This document shows positions 52,575 through 61,864 of a stretch of 64,000 nt of DNA, one piece after another. Below the pieces are notes generated by a model. The model was not told the origin of the DNA. It did no database searches and saw only the letters and a list, made by a program, of their open reading frames with translations. The translations under genes and the position numbers were made by a program. Origin of the DNA: Paracoccaceae bacterium (GTDB lineage: Bacteria; Pseudomonadota; Alphaproteobacteria; Rhodobacterales; Rhodobacteraceae); contig JAPORQ010000045.1 in the NCBI GenBank assembly GCA_026710155.1, positions 24,813 through 88,812 of the forward strand. The letters are read 5' to 3'. Numbering within the stretch: position 1 is the first letter of the stretch; every line of letters starts with the position of its first letter.

Positions 52575-55355
52575 TCAGAGGTCATTTTCAGAACCCCTAA
52601 GAGCTTTCAGTACCCTGTCTGGACTGGCGGGCAGTTTTTTGATTTGTGCACCAGTTGCATGAAATATCCCATTGAGAATAGCAGATGGTGTTGGGATAAG
52701 GGCATGCTCTCCCAACCCCTTTGCCCCAAAGGGACCACTGGGATCCGGAACCTCAACAATAATGGTGTTGATTTCAGGGATATCACCAATGGTTGGTATC
52801 AGGTAATCATGAAGATTGTCAGTCTTACCGGGTATGAATTCCTCCATCAAGGCCATTCCCAATCCCTGGATCACCCCTCCATGAACCTGCCCTTCTATCA
52901 GCATTGGATTTATGGCTTTGCCAACATCATGTGCTGCAACAATCCTCACAACCTTTACCTTTCCAAGTTTTTGGTCCACCTCAACCACAGCCAGGTGTGC
53001 GGTGTACCCGTATTGTGCATAGGGTTTGCCTTGGCCATTTTCATCTAGCGTAATGGTTGGAGGGTCATAGGTCTCCATGGCCTTGAATACAAAACCTTCA
53101 TTGTCTGATGGCAAGTCCGCCAAATTCAGAGTTGACTCATTTGGTTCTTCAGCAGCACTTACAATTGTTCCTTCAATTTTCAGGTTGGAATCCTCCGAAA
53201 CATTCAATTGGCGTGTAATCTGTCGTTTAAGTGTCATACCACAAAGTCTTGCAGCATTGCCTGAGACGAAGGTCTGTCTTGATCCAGAGGTTTTCCCCGC
53301 ATCCGGGGTTAAGTCTGTATCAGCATAAATCAGTTCGAATGGAACCTTTTCCATGCCCAATGCTTCACCGAATATTTGGGGAATTACCGTGTTTGATCCC
53401 TGCCCTATGTCAATTGCCCCCTGATGGAGAAATACCGTGCCATCGGACTTGATACCTGCCTTGACTGTGGAAGGGTTCGAGAGTGCCGTATTGCCGCAAC
53501 CATACCATCCTGAAGCCACGCCAACACCTCGAACCAGATGATGGTTCTTATGTTCTGCGTTAAATTCCCTGACCCTTTTTTTCTCTTCTTCCCAGTATGG
53601 CCGCAATGCTTCCAGGCAAGGCTTGATACCCACCCCATTCTCAAATATTTGACCACAACCATTTGGCAAACCATCATCAAGGGCATTTTTGATACGGAAT
53701 TCCAGGGGATCCATGCCAATCTTCAAAGCCAAATCGTCCAATAAGGTTTCCAAGGCTGCCGTGGCTTGAGGTACCCCAAATCCTCGAAATGCGCCCGAGG
53801 GAGTGGAATTGGTAAGAGTTGCCTTGGTTTCGGCCATATAATTTGGGACAAAATAAGGTCCCGTGGCATGAATGGGAACACGATTGACCACTGCCGGTCC
53901 CCATGATGAAAATGCACCGGTGTTGAATTTTCCCCTGAAATGCATTCCTTGTATCAATCCCTTACCATTAACTCCCACCTTGATTGCCAATTTGGCAGGA
54001 TGTCTTTTAGTTGTTGATAAAAATGATTCCCTTCTGGTATAGGAAAGTCTGGCCGGTTGGCCGGTTTTCAGGGTTGCCAGAGCCAGATAGGGTTGGACTG
54101 ACAAATCCAGCTTTGATCCAAAAGCTCCACCCACGGCTGTCGGAACCATCCTTATTTTCGATTGATCCAAATTCAGTATTTCCTGCAGGGATTCCCTGTC
54201 CATGAAGGTCGATTGGGTACATGCCTGGATAACCAACTGGTCTCCATCCATGAATGAATATCCCGCTTCGGTTTCAATATAGGCATGTTCGACGAATGAA
54301 GTCGTGAATTCACACTCACCTACAAACTCTGAATTCTGCAAGCCTTCTTGATAATCACCCCGTTTTACAAATCCTCCGCAAAGAATATTTCGACCCCTTC
54401 CCGGCAACACCTGATGGGTACCTTCCTCTTCGGCATCTTCCATATCCAGAACCGAAGGCAATTCGGTCCAGGTGATTGGGAAATCTTCTACCGCAAAAAA
54501 ATTGACGAACTCTGGAAAACCCACGATAGCCGCTACTGCTTCCCCTTTAAAGCGTGCTTCATCAACTGCAAAAACCGGTTGATCTATAAATCCCGGAAAA
54601 ATCCCAAAATGATTGTTTCCCGGGATGTCATCATGGGTAAGAATTGCCTCCACCTCAGGATTGGCTTCAACAAAACCATCAAGATCACCAAAATGGAATG
54701 CAGCCCGATTATAGGGCGACCGAATAACCTTGACCATCAAAGTGTAAGGAGGAGCAACATCATCACCGTATTTCATCAATCCGGTAACCTTGTCATTGCC
54801 ATCCAAATGCCTTGCACTCTCTCCCATGGTTGGAAAACCCAAAGGTTGAGTTCCAATTTCAGGATCATTTCCGTTTACGCCAAGGACTCCATCAATGATT
54901 TTTTGGTATCCTGTACATCTGCAAAGGACACCACCAAGATAATCTTGGACCATTTCCTCTGTTGGGTTGTTTTCGATTTCCAAAAGCCTGTATGCTGAGA
55001 CCATCATACCCGGCGTACAAATGCCACATTGGGAAGCCCCATGCTTTTGGAATGACTCGGCTAGTCTTTGCCCCAATTCCGTATCATTAACTATTCCCTG
55101 GGCTGTCAGAATGGATTTGCCTTCGACCTGTAATGTTGGTGTCAAACAGGCACACACGATTTTTCCATCAATGATAACAGAACATGCTCCACAATCTCCG
55201 GCATTGCATCCTACCTTGATGTCCCGAACGAGCAATCTTTCCCTGAGACTTTCCGACAATCTCTCTGCCGGTTGGACATTGGTGACAAAAACCTCACTGG
55301 TGTTGAGGGTAAACCCGAGATCGACACCAGAATAATATTCATTCTGATTACTCAT
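52575..55355 (-). CDS. molybdenum hydroxylase, fused 2Fe-2S and molybdopterin subunit
   Basis: Protein of 926 residues from ATG 55355, which overlaps the stop of the FAD-subunit gene (ATGA). N-terminal 2Fe-2S domain: VGCNAGDCGACSVIIDGK; second cluster: SQCGICTPGMMVS and GGVLCRCTGY. The Mo domain follows with VGGAFGSKLDLSVQPYLALA, SGAFRGFGVPQA, QGAIDIGQGSNTV and the catalytic Glu in GPFGAKGLGEHALIPTPSA. The fold is that of xanthine dehydrogenase-family hydroxylases, but the FeS domain is fused to the Mo subunit and FAD is separate, unlike XdhAB at 32769. The substrate is unknown; an N-heterocycle or purine is likely. Confidence 0.88.
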   Translation of the reverse strand: MSNQNEYYSGVDLGFTLNTSEVFVTNVQPAERLSESLRERLLVRDIKVGCNAGDCGACSVIIDGKIVCACLTPTLQVEGKSILTAQGIVNDTELGQRLAESFQKHGASQCGICTPGMMVSAYRLLEIENNPTEEMVQDYLGGVLCRCTGYQKIIDGVLGVNGNDPEIGTQPLGFPTMGESARHLDGNDKVTGLMKYGDDVAPPYTLMVKVIRSPYNRAAFHFGDLDGFVEANPEVEAILTHDDIPGNNHFGIFPGFIDQPVFAVDEARFKGEAVAAIVGFPEFVNFFAVEDFPITWTELPSVLDMEDAEEEGTHQVLPGRGRNILCGGFVKRGDYQEGLQNSEFVGECEFTTSFVEHAYIETEAGYSFMDGDQLVIQACTQSTFMDRESLQEILNLDQSKIRMVPTAVGGAFGSKLDLSVQPYLALATLKTGQPARLSYTRRESFLSTTKRHPAKLAIKVGVNGKGLIQGMHFRGKFNTGAFSSWGPAVVNRVPIHATGPYFVPNYMAETKATLTNSTPSGAFRGFGVPQATAALETLLDDLALKIGMDPLEFRIKNALDDGLPNGCGQIFENGVGIKPCLEALRPYWEEEKKRVREFNAEHKNHHLVRGVGVASGWYGCGNTALSNPSTVKAGIKSDGTVFLHQGAIDIGQGSNTVIPQIFGEALGMEKVPFELIYADTDLTPDAGKTSGSRQTFVSGNAARLCGMTLKRQITRQLNVSEDSNLKIEGTIVSAAEEPNESTLNLADLPSDNEGFVFKAMETYDPPTITLDENGQGKPYAQYGYTAHLAVVEVDQKLGKVKVVRIVAAHDVGKAINPMLIEGQVHGGVIQGLGMALMEEFIPGKTDNLHDYLIPTIGDIPEINTIIVEVPDPSGPFGAKGLGEHALIPTPSAILNGIFHATGAQIKKLPASPDRVLKALRGSENDL

Positions 55356-56203
55356 GTTATCTCCAAGCCTTTTCCTATTGCATCTCGAATGGCACTTTGA
55401 CATAACTCCCTTACCGCAGACTGGCGATATTCCGAGGTGCCCCTGATATCAGTTATCGGTGCCAATCCAGTTAAATCCTCAACCCCAACTAGAATGTCAT
55501 CCAATAAATCCCGTGCCCCAAGGCCAGTCAATTTTTTCTCCAGAACAGGCATTCTTCTGGCGACAGGTGAGCAAGATCCTACTGCTATGTTCATGAATTC
55601 AATCAGCCCCCGGGGAGAAATTGAAAGAGTTACAGCAACCATGGCGATAGAAATGACAAGATACTTTCTGCGACCCAATTTGAGAAATGAGCCGACAGTA
55701 TTATTTCTGGCTTCCGGGACCCAGATGGCAGTTACCAATTCATTTGCTCCGAGGTCAATCTCTCGAGGACCAACAACAAAATCCTCCAAATTCAATAATC
55801 TGGTGGAATTGGCAGACTGAACTTCTACCATTGCATCAAGGGTAAGCAAGGGTGGAATACCATCAGCAGCAGGTGATGCATTGCATATATTACCTGCTAT
55901 CGTTCCCGAATTCTGAATCTGTATGGAACCAACTTCCCTGCCTGCTGCCTTTAGGCCATCAAAAGCCGCAGGTAAAGGATGATCAATTATTTCGGTCCAG
56001 GTTGTGGAACCCCCGATCCTCCATCCAGGAGTTGTTTTGGAAATTCCAACCATTTCACCGACTTTGCTGACATCAACAATGCGATCAGGAACATGACCAT
56101 TCTCCAGGCTCGGATAAAAATCCGTACACCCGGCTATTACCTTGGCCGGCATCTCCATTGATGCCAATGCTGAGGATAAATTTTCTGGCAATATATGGAC
56201 CAA
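55352..56203 (-). CDS. molybdenum hydroxylase FAD-binding subunit
   Basis: Protein of 283 residues of the CoxM/XdhA FAD-domain family: KVIAGCTDFYPSLENG and NSGTIAGNICNASPAADGIP contact FAD, and the C-terminal domain (RGTSEYRQSAVRELC) completes it. It takes electrons from the FeS clusters of the fused subunit encoded immediately downstream. No ATG is near; TTG 56203 is the best start. Confidence 0.88.
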   Translation of the reverse strand: MVHILPENLSSALASMEMPAKVIAGCTDFYPSLENGHVPDRIVDVSKVGEMVGISKTTPGWRIGGSTTWTEIIDHPLPAAFDGLKAAGREVGSIQIQNSGTIAGNICNASPAADGIPPLLTLDAMVEVQSANSTRLLNLEDFVVGPREIDLGANELVTAIWVPEARNNTVGSFLKLGRRKYLVISIAMVAVTLSISPRGLIEFMNIAVGSCSPVARRMPVLEKKLTGLGARDLLDDILVGVEDLTGLAPITDIRGTSEYRQSAVRELCQSAIRDAIGKGLEIT

Positions 56204-56295
56204 TCAGAACTCCCTTGTTACTAAATTAACCCAAAAATATTTCTTTAGGAATGGTTTTACGATGAAATTTCATTCATAATGTGTATTTAATATTA

Positions 56296-56308
56296 TGCTG
56301 CATTGCAG
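56296..56308 (+). promoter_or_regulatory. palindrome upstream of ecm, shared with ccr
   Basis: TGCTGCATTGCAG contains the perfect palindrome CTGC-ATT-GCAG (56298-56308), 36 bases before ATG 56345. The core TGCTGC-NN-TGCA is common to the site upstream of ccr (45047-45058). It has the form of the PhaR operators described in Paracoccus. No PhaR gene is in the window. Confidence 0.5.
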
Positions 56309-56344
56309 TAATGTTTGAATTTGAATATTTGCGATACGCATATT

Positions 56345-58330
56345 ATGGACATGAATAGCATGAAAAAAAGAGATCGGCCCTGGATAATCAGAACCTATTC
56401 AGGACATTCTTCGGCCAAGGATTCCAATGCCCTTTACAAAGCAAACCTGGCCAAGGGTCAAACTGGTCTTTCAATTGCCTTTGACCTACCCACACAGACC
56501 GGTTATGACAGCGATCATGTTCTATCAAGGGAAGAAGTGGGCAAGGTAGGTGTCCCCATCTGTCATCTTGGCGATATGCGTACACTTTTTGAAGGCATTC
56601 CCTTGGAACGAATGAATACTTCAATGACAATTAATGCCACAGCTCCATGGTTATTGGCACTTTATATTGCGCTTGCGAAAGAACAGAATATTGCACCAGG
56701 TGATTTAAGGGGTACCGTACAGAATGATCTGGTAAAGGAATATCTCAGCCGGGGAACGTTTATCTTTCCGCCAGAGGAATCATTGAAACTGATGGGTGAT
56801 GTTGCAACCTATTGCTTTCAGAATATCCCCAAATGGAACCCAATGAATGTCTGTTCATATCATCTGCAGGAAGCTGGTGCTACCCCGGTTCAGGAATTGG
56901 CCTATGCCCTGGCAACAGCAATAGCAGTACTTGATGAAATCCAGCCACAAGTGTCTCCTGAAGATTTCCCCCAAATCGTTGGCCGTATTTCCTTTTTCCT
57001 CAATGCCGGCATTAAATTCATCACCGAAACCTGCAAAATCAGGGCTTTTGTGGAGTTATGGGATGATATTTGCCTGAACAGATACAAGGTGGAGGAAACA
57101 AAATTCAGACGTTTCAGGTATGGAGTACAGGTCAACAGTCTTGGACTTACGGAACAACAACCCGAGAATAATGTTTACAGAATCTTGTTGGAATTGCTTG
57201 CTGTAACACTTTCGAAAAATGCCAGAGCGAGAGCGGTCCAACTTCCTGCCTGGAATGAAGCTCTCGGCCTGCCCAGACCTTGGGATCAGCAATGGTCATT
57301 GAGGATGCAGCAAATTCTTGCTTACGAAACCGATCTTCTGGAGTTTGATGATCTCTTCGATGGCAACCCGGAAATTGAGAAAAAGGTCGAGGAAATCAAA
57401 ACCAAGGCCTTGGCTGAACTCAAGCAAATATTGACGATGGGCGGTGCCATAAAATCAATTGAACATATGAAAAGACGGCTGGTTGAAAGTAATGCCGAAA
57501 GAATAGGAAAAATTGAATCAGGTGAAACCACCCTTGTGGGAGTAAACAAGTTTGTAGAAACCGAAACTTCACCCCTGGTTGATGGTAAGGATGTATTCCT
57601 GACCACAAAGGAAACCGCAGAAGAGGTTCAAATCGCATCCTTGAATGAGTGGAGAAATTCCAGGGACACTTATGCTGTATCAAAGGCATTGAAGGATCTT
57701 GCTTCTGCGGCAAGACTAGGTGAGAACATAATGCCTGTTTCAATCAAGGCTGCTCAAGCAGGAGTAACCACTGGTGAATGGGCCCAGATCTTGCGTGAGA
57801 TATATGGAAACTATCGGGGACCGTTGGGAATTAGCAGCACACCATCTAATAGAACTGAAGGATTGGATGAACTTATAAGTGAAGTGGATAGGGTTTCTGA
57901 TGAACTTGGAACCAGAATTAAGGTATTGATCGGCAAACCGGGACTTGATGGTCATTCCAATGGAGCAGAACAAATTGCTGTCAGGGCCAGAGACATTGGT
58001 ATGAAAATAGTATACACGGGTATACGTTACACAGTGGATGAAATAGTCGATACCGCCTTGGATGAAGAGGTACATCTAATTGGCCTTTCAATTCTGTCAG
58101 GATCACATTTACCCCTGGTGGTTGAAGCGGTGGAAAAACTGCGTGAAAAGGGGGGTGGTAATATACCAATCATTTTGGGGGGTATAATTCCGGAAGAGGA
58201 CCGCGATGACCTGCTAAAATTGGGAATATCCGCAATTTATACCCCCAAGGATTATGAAATAAATACCATTATGAGGGATATTATTGACATCGTACAGTTG
58301 CATGAAAGTTCAAAGGTTCCTTCATTATAA
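56345..58330 (+). CDS. ecm: ethylmalonyl-CoA mutase
   Basis: Cobalamin enzyme of about 660 residues converting ethylmalonyl-CoA to methylsuccinyl-CoA, two steps after Ccr. The catalytic barrel has RPWIIRTYSGHSSAKDSNAL, AFDLPTQTGYDSDH and MTINATAPWLLALY; the C-terminal B12 domain has KPGLDGHSNGAEQIAVRARD, with DxHxxG giving the lower cobalt ligand. The length and DSDHVLSREEVGKVG distinguish Ecm from methylmalonyl-CoA mutase. ATG 56345 or 56360 is the likely start; a TTG at 56315 is in frame. Confidence 0.92.
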   Translation: MDMNSMKKRDRPWIIRTYSGHSSAKDSNALYKANLAKGQTGLSIAFDLPTQTGYDSDHVLSREEVGKVGVPICHLGDMRTLFEGIPLERMNTSMTINATAPWLLALYIALAKEQNIAPGDLRGTVQNDLVKEYLSRGTFIFPPEESLKLMGDVATYCFQNIPKWNPMNVCSYHLQEAGATPVQELAYALATAIAVLDEIQPQVSPEDFPQIVGRISFFLNAGIKFITETCKIRAFVELWDDICLNRYKVEETKFRRFRYGVQVNSLGLTEQQPENNVYRILLELLAVTLSKNARARAVQLPAWNEALGLPRPWDQQWSLRMQQILAYETDLLEFDDLFDGNPEIEKKVEEIKTKALAELKQILTMGGAIKSIEHMKRRLVESNAERIGKIESGETTLVGVNKFVETETSPLVDGKDVFLTTKETAEEVQIASLNEWRNSRDTYAVSKALKDLASAARLGENIMPVSIKAAQAGVTTGEWAQILREIYGNYRGPLGISSTPSNRTEGLDELISEVDRVSDELGTRIKVLIGKPGLDGHSNGAEQIAVRARDIGMKIVYTGIRYTVDEIVDTALDEEVHLIGLSILSGSHLPLVVEAVEKLREKGGGNIPIILGGIIPEEDRDDLLKLGISAIYTPKDYEINTIMRDIIDIVQLHESSKVPSL

Positions 58331-58438
58331 GGTTACAAAAATACAGATATTCTGCCATTAGGTTATTGTTCTCTAGCTAGTTTATGAAACGAACAAAATT
58401 ACCCTGCATTACAAAACCAAAGTGTTGTATTTGTTAAG

Positions 58439-58446
58439 CTAAGTTA
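58439..58446. repeat. left target-site duplication of the transposon
   Basis: CTAAGTTA directly before the left inverted repeat corresponds to ATAAGTTA (61932-61939) directly after the right one, 7 of 8 identical. Eight bases is the target duplication length of IS1595-family elements. Confidence 0.8.
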
Positions 58447-58471
58447 GGGAATTATATACAAGAGTAACATT
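58447..58471 (+). repeat. transposon left terminal inverted repeat
   Basis: Begins GGGAATTATATACAAGAG and ends GTAACATT. Its reverse complement appears at 61907-61931 with a single A/G difference at position 14. Confidence 0.9.
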
Positions 58472-58478
58472 TTTGCCT

Positions 58479-58655
58479 TCATTTTTCATACTCAATCTCA
58501 TAATCCCTTACCAACAACTCCCCTAACTCATCAGGGCTTAATGGTATGTGAACTTCCTCTCTCAATTCTTCTACACTTGGTTGATACTTATTGTTTGGAA
58601 GTTTGATTTTTATTCTTTCAATTTTCTTTGGTTGTTTTTTGTTTTTCTGTTTCAT
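58479..58655 (-). CDS. 58-residue basic/acidic small protein, transposon passenger
   Basis: Short gene starting at ATG 58655 with GGAGAGAAA 6-14 bases upstream and ending at TGA 58479, eight bases inside the left terminal repeat. The protein opens with a very basic stretch (MKQKNKKQPKKIERIKIKLP) and ends acidic (SPDELGELLVRDYEIEYEK). The segment YQPSVEELREEVHIPLSPDE resembles small bacterial proteins with a KYxPTxxELxEE pattern whose function I do not know. Position behind the endonuclease gene, beyond its terminator, suggests its own transcript or a role in the element; a controller role is only a guess. Confidence 0.6.
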   Translation of the reverse strand: MKQKNKKQPKKIERIKIKLPNNKYQPSVEELREEVHIPLSPDELGELLVRDYEIEYEK

Positions 58656-58688
58656 AAAAATTTCTCTCCATTATTATAAGTCGTTATT

Positions 58689-58710
58689 AAAAAAGGCGGA
58701 TTAACCGCCC
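58689..58710 (-). terminator. rho-independent terminator after the endonuclease gene
   Basis: Read on the minus strand, GGCGG-TTAAT-CCGCC is followed by TTTTTT. It lies about 80 bases after the endonuclease stop and before the 58-codon gene. Confidence 0.75.
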
Positions 58711-58787
58711 TCTTTAATTTATCTTAAACTGAGTTTAGAAAGTGAAAGCGAAATTTGCTTTCAATGTTTGTTAATTTGGGTTTAAGT

Positions 58788-59732
58788 TTAATTATCCTCA
58801 CCTTCAATTTCTAAATTTCTTGCAGCATTCCTCACTAATTCAGCAATGTCCTGATATGTGTCAATATTCTGGTGAGGAATCTTCAAATTTTCCAAAACAT
58901 CTCCGAATCTCATAAACCCTAATCCAGTTATATTACCATTATCATCTTCTTCACGATTATCTAATTCAACCCATTCAATATTATTTATCTCTAATTGTTG
59001 TATGTTTGTATCTGAAAGTTTACTAGCAACAAACACATGTGAATCTCTGGCAATAGTTGAATCCGCACCTTCTGAATTTCCCTTACCCATTAATTTAATT
59101 TCACAGTATTTTTCTTCATTTTCATCCGTGATAAGGTAAAAATCAATTTCTCTAATATTTTCTCTATTTCCAGATGAATAGTTATCTTCGGGTACATTAA
59201 ATAAATTGCACATACAAGTTAGTAATGGAGTTTCAATTTGCTTGCCAAAAGAACTCCAGATACCACCCCTAATTGCCCCTCTTCTTACTGCTAAAGCATT
59301 GATTACAATCATACTTTCATCCAGATTTAGAGATATAGAAACATTGTTGTAATTTATTGATAGTGTTATCTCTATATCGGAATCACATAATTCATCAATT
59401 GTTTGAATAAGGATTTCAAAACTCTCTAAAGATTCCTCAATAATTATTTCACGTTTAGTTGATTTCCTTTTATTCGTGATTGTCTTCTTACCTAAACCAG
59501 CAAATGCCAAAATATAATCTGTACTATTACTAGGGTCTTCACATATTGCTCTGAACCATTCTAAGTTTATATGATTGTTTTCTAATTTTTCATTAACTAC
59601 TTTTTTAAAAATCTCTATGGTTTCTGTTAAAAATTTCGAAGTTATTAAATCGTTTGCGATAGACCTATGATCTTCTGCAAGTAAAATAGTTTCTACACTA
59701 CGTCTTACTATTGTTGGGGGGATTGTAGTCAT
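58788..59732 (-). CDS. CfrBI-like type II restriction endonuclease
   Basis: Protein of 314 residues from ATG 59732 (TTG 59738 also in frame), overlapping the methyltransferase end by about 35 bases. The central part reads RRGAIRGGIWSSFGKQIETP; the PD-(D/E)XK core is REIDFYL (Asp197) and CEIKLMGKG (Glu211, Lys213), then EGADSTIARDSHVFVASKL. This arrangement matches the CfrBI endonuclease family, which recognises CCWWGG; the actual site here is not known. The gene looks intact. Confidence 0.75.
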   Translation of the reverse strand: MTTIPPTIVRRSVETILLAEDHRSIANDLITSKFLTETIEIFKKVVNEKLENNHINLEWFRAICEDPSNSTDYILAFAGLGKKTITNKRKSTKREIIIEESLESFEILIQTIDELCDSDIEITLSINYNNVSISLNLDESMIVINALAVRRGAIRGGIWSSFGKQIETPLLTCMCNLFNVPEDNYSSGNRENIREIDFYLITDENEEKYCEIKLMGKGNSEGADSTIARDSHVFVASKLSDTNIQQLEINNIEWVELDNREEDDNGNITGLGFMRFGDVLENLKIPHQNIDTYQDIAELVRNAARNLEIEGEDN

Positions 59733-60924
59733 ACTCAACTACCTTTTCTCTAAAACTTTCGACTCTAAAACTTGAAAACCTATTTTCAAGCATGGAGTAA
59801 GTAGTGAGTCTTTTTACGATTACATCAAAATACACTTTACTTATTTCAGTTAGGAAAAATTTTCGGTCGAGTTCAATAGCAGCTGCCCCCATTGTACCGC
59901 TACCAGCAAACGGATCAAAAACCAAGTCATTTTTTAATGAATACAGTTTTATTACCTGTCTACATAATTCTACAGGAAATACTGCACTATGTTTCTTGCT
60001 TGCTGTTGGGGCAATATTCCAAATATTTGAGCGGTTAAAATCATCATTAACCAAACTATCCTCTATGGTCTTTAAATCATATAATTTCAAATTCCAATCA
60101 ATAAGTCTGTGGGTTTTCTTGCGATATACCATAAGGTATTCAATACATGGATTTGGTTTGTAAGTTAAAGGTTTTCTGTTTACATTGAATCCAGATACAC
60201 GATTCTTGGCACTCAATTCGGGTTTAGACCAAATGATATCGTCAATGAATTCCCAGCCAATATTTGCTAATCTGGCATGAATATCAAAAGGTAAGGCATA
60301 CCTTCTACTTGAATATTTTCGACCTACTCTTGGCATAATGATGGGGGAAGTGTTTAGAATGAAGAACCTACCTTCTTTAGTAATCCTATGTACTTCCGTA
60401 AATACAGATTCCAGAAAATCCAAATACTCATTGTAATTCGCATAGATTGAGTAGTCTCTGGCATTGTAATAGGGAGGTGATGTAAATGTGAAATGAATGG
60501 ATTCATCTTTTACACACTCCAAAACCTCAAGTACATCTCCCTCTACAACAACATCCTTCAAGTAATCTGGAATTTCGTTATTACTTTTCTCTTTTGAATG
60601 TCCTCTTCCATTTAACTCAATTTCAGCAACATCTCTTATCATGTCATTGGAGTGTTGTAATAAATCATTGAGCAATTTGATGACATCTTCATCTTGTTTA
60701 AACACTAGCAAACCTCTAGTCGCTTGCATCACGATTTCGGGGTTTTTGTGTTTGGTAAACTTAAATAGAATTTCTTTGTTTTCCTTATCTCTTTTCCTAC
60801 CAATAGAAGATAAAGCTTCTTTTTTTTGATTGGTTGAATACTCTCCGTTTAACACAGTTAAGCAATGTTCCAATGAACACGCTGGACTGCCTAATAAATC
60901 CATAAAATTTGTTTCTTCATTCAT
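59698..60924 (-). CDS. DNA methyltransferase of the transposon-borne system, with HEAT-like N-terminus
   Basis: Protein of 408 residues. The catalytic motif IV FTSPPYYNARDYS (TSPPYY 148-153) and the SAM motif I VFDPFAGSGTMGAAAIELD (about 345) occur in beta-class order and suit N4-cytosine methylation. Before them, residues 35-105 look like two HEAT-type helical repeats (ENKEILFKFTKHKNPEIVMQ, then HSNDMIRDVAEIEL), an unusual addition. It should protect the host from the overlapping endonuclease gene product. It begins 18 bases after the transposase stop. Confidence 0.85.
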   Translation of the reverse strand: MNEETNFMDLLGSPACSLEHCLTVLNGEYSTNQKKEALSSIGRKRDKENKEILFKFTKHKNPEIVMQATRGLLVFKQDEDVIKLLNDLLQHSNDMIRDVAEIELNGRGHSKEKSNNEIPDYLKDVVVEGDVLEVLECVKDESIHFTFTSPPYYNARDYSIYANYNEYLDFLESVFTEVHRITKEGRFFILNTSPIIMPRVGRKYSSRRYALPFDIHARLANIGWEFIDDIIWSKPELSAKNRVSGFNVNRKPLTYKPNPCIEYLMVYRKKTHRLIDWNLKLYDLKTIEDSLVNDDFNRSNIWNIAPTASKKHSAVFPVELCRQVIKLYSLKNDLVFDPFAGSGTMGAAAIELDRKFFLTEISKVYFDVIVKRLTTYSMLENRFSSFRVESFREKVVEYDYNPPNNSKT

Positions 60925-60942
60925 ATTAACCCCTCTTTTTAC

Positions 60943-61833
60943 TTAATCAACTCTTTGTAAGTCAATTGATTGTTGTTCATACCCAAGAACCAAATTGGTC
61001 ATTTGGTCAATGGCATCTGATGATCTGTTATTATGCCTTCCCACGAATTCGGCTACATACCTGCGAAGGTGTTTCTTTGACATTTTGTGATAAGTGCCTT
61101 TATGTGCCTTCTTGAAAATTGCCCACATTGATTCAATGCCATTGGTATGAACATTACCAGCTACATATTCTCCAATACTGTGATTAACAGTTTTGTGGTT
61201 TTCCAAACCCTTATAGGACTTGTTTTCGTCTGTATGTATTTCTGTTCCTTCTTCAGTATTTTCCTTTACAAATCCTTGCAAGGTTGGTTTTGTGGTATCT
61301 TCAATAATTTGAGCGATAATCTTACCTGTTCCCCGACCTTGTTTGGTTTTCTTGGACTCGTGCTTGTTGCCTTCCTTACCGCCCATGTAGGTTTCATCAA
61401 CTTCTACGATTCCCTTGAGTTTTGAGTCCATTTTTTCATAGGATTTATGAAGTTTTCTGACCAAGAACCAAGCACTTTTCTGGGTTATTTCCAGTTCCCT
61501 GTGAAGTTTCATTGATGATACGCCTTTGAGGTTTGTTGTGAATAGGTAAGTTGCTATTGCCCATGTTTGGTAGTCCAATTTGGACTTGTGCATTACTGTT
61601 CCAGTTTTCGCTGAAAAGAATGGTTTCTTGGGGCAATCCCTGCATCGATGGGTTTGGGTTGGATGGTTGACATCACATTGAACATTGAAAGAACCACAAT
61701 GAGGGCAGTAAGCACCTTTTTTCCATCGCTTGTTTTCAAACCATTTTCTGGATTTATCATTATCGGGGAACATCTTTATAAGTTCCACGAATGAGATGGC
61801 TTTTCGGTAAGATTTTCCAGGGGCTTTGGGCAT
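60943..61833 (-). CDS. IS1595-family (ISXO2-like) transposase
   Basis: Protein of 296 residues. An N-terminal zinc-binding motif CPHCG...CRDC is followed by the DDE domain: Asp in VEVDETYMGGKEGNKH, Asp in IHTDENKSYKGL and the closing block HTNGIESMWAIFKKAHKGTY. KHLRRYVAEFVGRHNNR is the ISXO2 C-terminal signature. All catalytic residues appear present. It should move the whole 58447-61931 element. Confidence 0.92.
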   Translation of the reverse strand: MPKAPGKSYRKAISFVELIKMFPDNDKSRKWFENKRWKKGAYCPHCGSFNVQCDVNHPTQTHRCRDCPKKPFFSAKTGTVMHKSKLDYQTWAIATYLFTTNLKGVSSMKLHRELEITQKSAWFLVRKLHKSYEKMDSKLKGIVEVDETYMGGKEGNKHESKKTKQGRGTGKIIAQIIEDTTKPTLQGFVKENTEEGTEIHTDENKSYKGLENHKTVNHSIGEYVAGNVHTNGIESMWAIFKKAHKGTYHKMSKKHLRRYVAEFVGRHNNRSSDAIDQMTNLVLGYEQQSIDLQRVD

Positions 61834-61864
61834 TGTATTTATCCTTTGTATTTTAATTATCTTT

